Assembly (NCBI GenBank): GCA_001599915.1
Contig: BCIG01000018.1
Coordinates: 558,001-622,000 of the forward strand
Direction: 5' to 3'
Length of the DNA: 64,000 bases
Source: Symbiotaphrina buchneri
Taxonomy: Eukaryota; Ascomycota; Symbiotaphrinales; Symbiotaphrinaceae
Both the position numbers and the translations under genes were made by a program. The notes under the pieces were generated by a model, which worked only from the letters and a program-made list of their open reading frames with translations, ran no database searches and was not told where the DNA came from. Shown here piece by piece: positions 56,947-64,000 of the stretch. Each line of letters begins with the position of its first letter. The stretch's first letter is position 1.

Positions 56947-57292
56947 GGAGCTGGCCCGACGGGGCCTTTTCTTGCCGTAGACAGCTCTTTCCTTCATCGG
57001 TTGGATGTCCGTATCTTCGGCAGAGATTTCGTTCGACTTTTGTGGCTTTTTGAGGAAATCAGGCTGCATATGCCAAGAAGCGGAATGGGTGGAGCGACCC
57101 GCCTAGAACAGGAGGGAAGGCGCGATTTATTGATGCTCAGCCTTGCGAAGGAAGAGATTCAGTCGCCATGCTTCTGGTCTAGAGATAAGTTCGAATGCTG
57201 AACGGACAGAGCAGTGTGACTAACTCGCATTCTCTGAAACAACGGCGACGTTCTGGCAAGACGGTATCAGGGGGTTTAGGCTAGGTAGTGGG

Positions 57293-57369
57293 TTTGTAGC
57301 AAATACGGTTAATCCAATGAATAAATCATGTACAACCGTTACGGAGATGGAGACAAAATAATTTCGCCA
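57293..57369. repeat. direct repeat, right copy
   Basis: Partner of 53998-54075, same orientation, 3.3 kb away. The pair encloses the membrane-protein gene and its tandem repeats. Confidence 0.7.
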
Positions 57370-57790
57370 TTGTGGCCTTATATGAGTGGTATACGTCAAG
57401 AAAAAAAAATCATCAAAATCTGACTATACATATAATTTCTGTTACAATGTGCTTTTCCTCACAGGAGCCTTTATGTGGACAATTGAGAAAGAGGAGTCGT
57501 TGGAATAGCAGCAGGTGGTTATCGTTCCGGCCGAGAAGATAAGATAAGGACCAGACTGTCTGATTGGCTGGCGGGCGGAATTCAAGCGTCGGCGGAGGAT
57601 CACCCGATCCCGATCGCTTGGAAAGTGTGGGGAGCCGATCGGCATGCAACTGTCCGCATGTTTTTGTTGGGGACGGGAGCTGGCTTGTGACAGCAACCTC
57701 CTTCTCATCTTCACAAATAATAAATTCTAATTCCCCCCTTTGCTTCATATCCTCCCGCAAGACAATTGACCCCATCATCCATCCACAAGC
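57370..57790 (+). promoter_or_regulatory. upstream region of the DapA-family gene
   Basis: 421 bp with no gene. The last 90 bases become CT-rich (CCCCCCTTTGCTTC, CATCATCCATCC) and lead directly to the ATG at 57791, as in fungal 5' leaders. Confidence 0.4.
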
Positions 57791-58807
57791 ATGAGCAAAG
57801 CACGCCGAGGTTCGCTAACCATAGCGCCCCTCATCAGCACGCCCACCGGCAAAACGCAGAACGGCAACCCCATCGTGCCCCCCGCAGGCGTATGGTGTCC
57901 CGCCGTGACCTTCTTCGACCACGCAACCGACACCATCGACCTCGCCGCGCAGAAGACCTACATCACCTACCTCGCCTCCACTGGACTCACAGGGCTCGTC
58001 ATCCTAGGCACCAACGCCGAAGCCTTCCTTCTCACACGCGAGGAGCGGTCGACGCTGATCAAGCTGGCCCGGGAGGCAGTGGGGCCCACGTACCCGCTGA
58101 TGGCCGGGTGCGGCGCACACAGCACGAAGCAAACACTCCAACTCCTACGCGACGCTTACGACGCGGGCGCCGACTACGCCCTCGTGCTGCCGCCGGCGTA
58201 TTTCGGCAAAGCAACCACGACGGCCGTGATCCACGCCTTCTACGACTCGCTGGCCGAGCAGAGCCCGCTGCCGATCGTGCTGTACAATTTCCCCGCCGTG
58301 TGCAACGGCGTGGACCTCGACAGCGAGATCATCTCGTCCCTGGCGACGCGGCACCCGGGTAAGATCGTCGGCGTCAAGTTGACGTGCGCCTCTGTCGGGA
58401 AAATCACGCGCCTCAGCGCCCTCTTCTCCGCAGAGCAGTTCGCCGTCTTTGGCGGGCAGTCGGACTTCCTGATTGGGGGCTTGAGCGTGGGCTCTGCGGG
58501 GTGCATTGCGGCGTTTGCGAATGTCTTTCCGAAGACGATTGTGCGTGTTTATAAGCTGTGGAAGGAGGGCAAGACGGAGGAGGCGCTCAAGCTGCATCGC
58601 AAGGCGGCCCTGGCGGAGAGTCCGTGCAAGTCGGGCATTGCGGCGACGAAGTATGCGGTGGCGTGCTTCTCGGCGAGGGAGGCGGGCATTGAGGATGCGA
58701 TGGAGAAGTTGAGGCCTAGGGCGCCGTATGAGCCCCCCAGCGAGGCGGTGAAGAAGTTGGTGAGGCAGGTCATGGCGCATTTGGATGAGGTTGAGAAGGA
58801 GCTGTAG
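57791..58807 (+). CDS. DapA/NAL-family aldolase (dihydrodipicolinate synthase-like)
   Basis: Single exon, 338 residues. The TIM-barrel signatures are GLVILGTNAEAFLLTREER (the GTxxE loop, near 69-85), the catalytic Tyr165 in PIVLYNFP, the Schiff-base Lys196 in IVGVKLT, and FGGQSDFLIGGLSVGSAGCI. Both key residues are present, so the enzyme should be active. Family members cleave or form C-C bonds with pyruvate. Fungi lack the DapA lysine route, so this is more likely a 2-keto-3-deoxy sugar-acid, 4-hydroxy-2-oxoglutarate or similar aldolase. The substrate cannot be read from sequence. The second half has higher GC and GAGGCG-rich codon use. It is the only intact metabolic gene right of 19 kb and has no pathway partner nearby. 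Confidence 0.9.
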   Translation: MSKARRGSLTIAPLISTPTGKTQNGNPIVPPAGVWCPAVTFFDHATDTIDLAAQKTYITYLASTGLTGLVILGTNAEAFLLTREERSTLIKLAREAVGPTYPLMAGCGAHSTKQTLQLLRDAYDAGADYALVLPPAYFGKATTTAVIHAFYDSLAEQSPLPIVLYNFPAVCNGVDLDSEIISSLATRHPGKIVGVKLTCASVGKITRLSALFSAEQFAVFGGQSDFLIGGLSVGSAGCIAAFANVFPKTIVRVYKLWKEGKTEEALKLHRKAALAESPCKSGIAATKYAVACFSAREAGIEDAMEKLRPRAPYEPPSEAVKKLVRQVMAHLDEVEKEL

Positions 58808-60022
58808 GTTTGGTTCATGAGGGGTTGGTGAGGGGTTGGGTAACGGCCTGATGATCTTTGGACGGCTATGTAATCTTACATTGCATGCATTTTTTTGGGC
58901 CACAGAGGATCTTGGTATGGATCAGGAATGTTTCATTGAATCTAGCCTTTCTCAAGCATATCCCTTCTATACTCCCTTTGATAACCGCACAGTATGTCCA
59001 TGGTCTCCATTAATCGCACACTGACTCATTGACAAACATAAAGGCCCCGCACCTCTTGCTGTAAGTCACTGTGAGTTAGCTCACTGCTCATACTCCAATA
59101 TGCAAACAAAAAACCCCGCACTTGCAATCACAATTTCTGACCTCCATTAGTAACCTACCTTACCACTGGCTACCCCTTTAATTGCTGTATTACCATTCCA
59201 AAAACACAAGCAAACACTCTACCCCGCTCGGAATATTCTTCACGGAGGTTGTTTGCGTCCTGAGGCAAACAATTCCCCCCATATTTTGTCGTTGGTAAGT
59301 CGGTAGGGCGGGGGTATATAATAAGGGCCTCCTGGCCCCTGAAGCTTGGAATTTTTTATTTGTCTCGTTCCGTGCAGCTTTGTTCTGATAATGACAGGCA
59401 TATATAAATATTTATATTCTGATTGCGATATTGATTGGCACATTTTGGGACATTACCCAGACATATATGCATATATCAAAGAGCGCCTATAAACGTCAGC
59501 CATACAAAGCATACCTCTTTCTTCCCCTTTGATGGCCCCCTCCGGCCTCCTTACCTGCTCCTGACACGGTGCCGGTGTCCTCTCAAGTGTCTGAGCGAGT
59601 GCTTGTGCTTGTGTCTGTGCCCGCATCAGTCTCCAGCGAGAAGCAGAAATCTGTCCAGACTGGTCAACTACACTGTAGTGCGCCAGCAGCTGTTCTAGAC
59701 GGAATCAACTATTCCATTCAATTGGAGCTAGCACCATCTTGTCAATCATATGGTTCTTAAGTCCGATATCTGACAGTATTGTCAAACAGTGTTAACTAAC
59801 CCAATAAAGTCGTCCACTGATCCAAGCCTGAGGCTGGAGAAGCAAGTCCATGTTCTAGAGACGGAGGGATACCTGCAGACAGAATCAGCAGAATCAGCAA
59901 TACGCAGCTGATAGCTGTTGTCTCCTATCGTCGTTCTCGCCGCATGGCTAAGTTCTTCCCTGTCGTCGCTGTGGTGGTGGACGACGACTAAGCAATCCCG
60001 ACGACTCAGCGGTCCCCGGCGA
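58808..60022. other. gene-free stretch
   Basis: About 1.2 kb. It includes the 3' end of the aldolase gene. A TATA-like GTATATAATAAG on the plus strand near 59313 has no gene behind it that I can support. No RNA gene or long repeat was found. Confidence 0.4.
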
Positions 60023-60566
60023 CTAAGCGGCCCACAATCGCCCAATTTCCATCTCCTCTACTGTCAGAGAGTCGTCCTGCAACACCACCTCATCACCTTC
60101 CTCATCATCCTCCACTGCATGACGGCCAAGCTCATCATGGACGACCTTCAAGCTATCTCTAGCATGGTTGCATGGGATGATGCATCCCTTCCAGAGCCTC
60201 CTGAGCGATGGCCGGACACTTAACCAGTTGGCTTCCTCCGCTGGATGGCTTTCTGGGTCTCCGCCCAGCTGCGGAGATGAGGTGAACGTGTCGACTGATG
60301 ATATGTACTCACCATCGGTAGTCCTCCAGCCTCTCAAATCTTCCCCTATCATGGTTCAGTAGTAAAGCTAACCTCCTCCTGCTATATCCTAGTGATAGTG
60401 CGGACGTTAGCAACAATGCGTTGGCTGCGGCATAGCCTCTGGCCCGTTCGAATTCCACACGGCAAGCGGGTGTGGCAGATCTTTGTGGCCACACGCTGGC
60501 CTGGATAACCAAGAGCCCACGACGCATGTCTTCAAGAGGCTGTCTCTGGTTCTGCGTCCACCTCAC
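60023..60566 (-). pseudogene. possible remnant of an acidic protein
   Basis: Two overlapping minus-strand frames are protein-like: 60566-60309 (RVEFERARGYAAANALLLTS) and 60352-60023 (RDSLKVVHDELGRHAVEDDE, VLQDDSLTVEEMEIGRLW). They would need a frame change at about 60340, for which no proper intron is visible. Family unknown. Confidence 0.25.
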
Positions 60567-60793
60567 GGTCTCACGGACGAAGACACGTCTCCCGGTTGCC
60601 TCGTCCCTCTATCGAGGTTTCCGAAGACCGATGACTCCGATGATTCCGATGAACCCGCACACTCCGACAGAATTGGAGAATCTCTGGGTGGAATTCAGCA
60701 CCCACCCTGGAAGAAAATATCACTTCTGAAGCCTCCGAGAGACTCGTTTCTGCGATAGGCGATTGAGATATTTCCCTGGAAGATGAGAACTGA

Positions 60794-61440
60794 GATGCAG
60801 ATTAGATGTCGGAATGAGAAACACTCATGAAGCGTATACAGGCAGAAAGACTGCAGGAGATGTCGCGTCAAGCGACCATTGCCAAGGGGCTTGGTCATCG
60901 ATCTCACCGTGGGTCCGCTCCTGTCCTGGTTCAACTGGTCCGCGGGGGTTCCACCTGAGCCAGAAGGTGCTGCCACGTTCTGGTGTTGTGGTACCGGGTG
61001 TCAGGCGACGACGATCAAAGAGCTTGGTCGTCGATCTCACCCTGGTCCGGCTCCTGTCCTGTCTCGACAGGCCCAATGCAATGCAGATGCAATATCGGAA
61101 TGAAAGACATACAGCTGATGCCGGTAAAAGAGAGCAGAAGTTGTCGTGTCAAGTGACCATTGCCAAGGGGCTTGGTCGTCGATCTCACCGTGGGCTCCTG
61201 TGCTGTGTCAACAGGCCGCCGGATCGGTAGCAACGCGCCGCGCAGCCGTTCGTGGTGTTTAACCATGGCGTGCCCGATTCATGGACTGGGAGAATCCGAT
61301 AATGCGACCAGATTCCACCTGAGCCAGAAAGTCCTGCCGCGTCCTGGTGTTGTGGTAGCGGGTGTCAAGCGACGATGATCAAAGAGCTTGGTCGTTGATC
61401 TCACCCTGGTTCGGCTTCTGTACTGTCTCAACAGGCCCTC
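60794..61440. repeat. nested tandem duplications
   Basis: Unit A occurs at about 60794-60930 and 61087-61200, sharing GACCATTGCCAAGGGGCTTG and CGATCTCACCGTGGG. Unit B occurs at about 60950-61075 and 61312-61438, sharing CCACCTGAGCCAGAA, TTCTGGTGTTGTGGTA-like runs and GATCAAAGAGCTTGGTCGT. The order is A-B-A-B, with about 110 bp of extra DNA before the second B. Confidence 0.8.
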
Positions 61441-62803
61441 CAGGGCTCCATCTGAGCCACAAGGCCCTTCCACCAGGTGCGTGTGGTGCAAGTAAATCAC
61501 AACCGGAAAAGACATAAGTGTGTCTCGGAGAGCTTTGGGGGTTCTCAAGCCTGGTTGGTTGTCGGAAGTTTTCTCAAGAATGCAACAGCCTCTCGACTCC
61601 TGTATCATTTGTCCGTGAAGTATCCGGTCAGCTGTGGAAGCCTCGCAATGTCGTCACCACACTCCTCATAAGTACGCTTTCCAGCCTCTGCTATGATGGT
61701 TACCTGATGTACTGATTTGTTGCAGCAAGAGGCTTCGAATACCCTTCTTCACCACATTGCGCTTTGATCGGGAACATTCCGACTGGCACCCCTGCCCATG
61801 ATCAGGTCAGAAAGATTCACCCACTCGCAACACACATAACCAGGCGGATCAGCCGGTCGAAGTGTGGAAAGCGGCGTTGCACATTGTATCCAAGCGGTCT
61901 ATATTGGTTTTCAACACTTGCCTGCGGTCAGGACGAAAGTAAGCTGGCCGCCGGAGCTCCATCACATTCTGTGTGTGCATTGGATTTCTTCCAGACTTGA
62001 TGTCTAAGCGGATGCACTCGATCATCCCTCAAAAGTTACCGATCCTTCATCAGTTACCGAACGAGGCCCCCTTGTGCATGAAGCACCCATCTCGAAGGAG
62101 AAACGGCAAATATCCATGAAAGTGTCTCGACCACAAGGAGCACAGGCGGCCCCAGGGGAGCACCTCATGACAACTCGTCCAATAATATCGGTCAATTTCT
62201 GTTGGAGTGGTCGCTCCCAGCCTCAAGCTCTCCAGTGTAACAAACTTTCCGACTTCGATGTTTAGGAGCATTCGGCATCTGATGACGCCCAACAAGGGTC
62301 CATCACGACTGATGTTGCGAAAATTTACAATGTTCGAGCAGAGCAGCACCAGAAAGCTGGGGAGTTGAATCTGCCGCTAAGGCAGTGCCCACATACACCC
62401 ATGAGGTACTTTGATTCAGCTGCGGATCTCAGTCCTCCATGCCCGAGGCCGGGGAACAGGAAGAGGGTTCTCTCTCTAGACAAGCCTTTATGGTCGCCCT
62501 CCTTCTGCAATGCTCCCCAGTAAGCGCATTCATCCCTTTGCCTGTGGTAAAGCGACTGAGGATATTTAGGTCCAAAAGTCATGGTCCCAGTTAATACCGG
62601 GACACCGTCTGCCAGATGGCCCGCTGTTCTATGCCCTAGGAGGTGAATAGATCCCTATTCCTCTCCCTTGAACGTCATTAATCCCTTTCAGGCATAAGCA
62701 CCCTCATGGATCTCGTCAGCATAGTGCTGCCAACTCGTATTGCCCGGGGCTTCAGTATGCCGGCACGGAGAAAGATGGCAAGACTCGAACGTCAAGGAGC
62801 TCT
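61441..62803. other. gene-poor stretch
   Basis: About 1.4 kb with no gene I can support. A minus-strand frame at 62050-62349 (GKFVTLESLRLGATTPTEID) is protein-like but isolated. Confidence 0.35.
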
Positions 62804-63602
62804 CTAAAGAAGATGCCATCTCAGTCTGACCCGGGTCAGTTCAGGCAGCCCACGACGCTTGCAAGGCATGTCGGAAGCTACCCAAGGGAGCAGGGCCTTT
62901 TCAGCTCTGTACAACGTTGCCCAAAGGCACCGAGCCCAACGATTATCAAAGCCGGGCTGCTGAGCAAAAGTCTCGTGGCCTTTCTCCTTATCTATGGGAA
63001 GCACAAAGTTGCAAATCGTCAAGAACTCGTTGAGATTACTGGCAGCTCCAATGTAGCCGCCAAATGGGAGCTGGCACAGGTGAGACAAGGAGTACCGATA
63101 TTGCTACAGCGGAGTAATGCAGGCAAAGGTGCCTCCTGTGTCTTATCTGGGAAGAGGTCAAATGATACCGACGGACTGCGGAGTTCATAATTGCACCAAG
63201 TAAGGTCAACTGGACAATGCGGCTGCGGGCCCGACTGGACCTACACCGTTGATTTCTCTTCAATAACCGGATTCTCGGCCTCACATACTGCGTACTTGAG
63301 ATGATATTTCCGGGTTGAATGGCGTTGTACCAGTACCCGATCGTCGGCGTACACAGCGCGGACGCTGCAATACCCAGAGGGCCTTGAAACTGCAAGATGG
63401 TCAGTCCATTCATCAATATCCGAGGATATTGCCAGCCTCCGCCAGAGGGAGTTGCAATTGAGGTTAGAGCGCCAGAGCGTAATGTTGCATGGAAAATCCC
63501 AAGCGCTGTTGATGTAAAAACGGCGACTACGTCAAGACGCCGTGACGTCTTCGGACCCTCGCTGTCTTTTGCCCTACCTGAATTGGGCCGTTCCGAGTTC
63601 AA
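62804..63602 (-). pseudogene. possible remnant of a membrane protein
   Basis: The minus-strand frame at 63602-63240 has hydrophobic, protein-like segments (AVFTSTALGIFHATLRSG, GLTILQFQGPLGIAASALC). A shift of frame near 63300 leads to KYAVCEAENPVIEEKSTV and a stop. Further minus-strand frames at 63088-62804 and 63930-63679 may belong to neighbouring pieces. No family recognised. Confidence 0.25.
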
Positions 63603-63930
63603 GCCTCGGAGCGGGGCATTGGCCTCGTCCTATTCACTCTGGAGAGTCTGCCGTCAGACTACAGTGCCGTGGACCCTTTCACCTCCGTGGAGCTTGCAAT
63701 GCTTGCTCACACTCTGCGCTTGAGAGCAAAACTCTGGGAGGCGATCCAGCGATACTTCCGATCGAACAGGTTCCATCTTCAAGCGCAGACATATATTGCA
63801 CAGGCAAGAGACCAAAGCCCGCCAACAAGGTCAAATTTCCCATGAAGGACGACTGCTGGTGCATTGAATGAGATGCGGAGGTCAGCGAGGTGTGCTTGAA
63901 GTGACTACCCAAGATGGGAATCCAAATCAT

Positions 63931-64000
63931 GGGATGCAGAAGTTCGCAACATGGTCTATCGGCATTTTCTGCTGTCTTCTGGCCCCTGGGCCAGGCCCCT
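63931..64000. other. right edge of window
   Basis: 70 bases without a recognisable feature. The window ends inside gene-poor sequence. Confidence 0.5.

Noticed and set aside
57766-58362. 198-residue Arg/His-rich plus-strand frame
   Set aside because: It is a shifted-frame shadow of the aldolase gene, produced by its high-GC codon use.
1-64000. tRNA or rRNA genes and CRISPR arrays
   Set aside because: I looked for tRNA B-box signals (GGTTCGANNCC) and found only isolated partial matches without a fitting A box; no regularly spaced repeats with unique spacers are present.

Overview
This window is nuclear DNA from a filamentous ascomycete, most likely a Eurotiales-type mould. The evidence is many short GT-AG introns (mostly 44-110 bp), short intergenic spaces, and single-copy genes whose protein sequences match the ascomycete forms of well-known eukaryotic families. 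I could not fix the species from the sequence.

Positions 1-18964 form a compact block of conserved housekeeping genes. In order these are translation elongation factor 1B gamma (+), the SNF1/AMPK beta subunit (-), a small two-segment membrane protein (+), a derlin for ER-associated degradation (+), the H/ACA pseudouridine synthase Cbf5 (+), the GID/CTLH ubiquitin ligase subunit Fyv10 (+), a Bmt5-type 25S rRNA methyltransferase (-), the histone H2B ubiquitin ligase Bre1 (-), and the TFIIIB subunit Bdp1 (+). Their splice sites could be placed codon by codon. The spaces in front of several of them are packed with a short motif built from GGTAAGG, GGTACC and CCTTAAGG, which is almost absent from the rest of the window.

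Past position 18964 the character changes abruptly. From about 19 to 54 kb there is almost no intact gene. The sequence is not strikingly AT-rich, so heavy RIP is not obvious. It holds decayed copies of a few host-type families: proteins with a 2EXR-like motif (sequence like LPPELRTNIYKFVL), a SNF2-type helicase C-terminus, and several unnamed paralogous families. Many copies are related to one another in direct or inverted orientation. Two small genes that may be intact, at 22935-23479 (+) and 29464-29925 (-), look like distant paralogues. One short stretch resembles a Ty3/gypsy fossil.

The most unusual locus is near 40.3-41.2 kb. A perfect 14-bp inverted repeat and a TATA box lie upstream of three tandem 158-bp units. 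Each unit can be read as a tiny two-exon ORF with a 57-bp intron. The stop of one ORF overlaps the start of the next (ATGA).

From 54 kb on, two intact genes return: a three-segment membrane protein with a large external loop (-) and a DapA-family aldolase (+). The membrane gene lies between two approximately 77-bp direct repeats and has three tandem copies of a 330-380-bp repeat upstream. The last 5 kb are again gene-poor, with tandem duplications near 61 kb.
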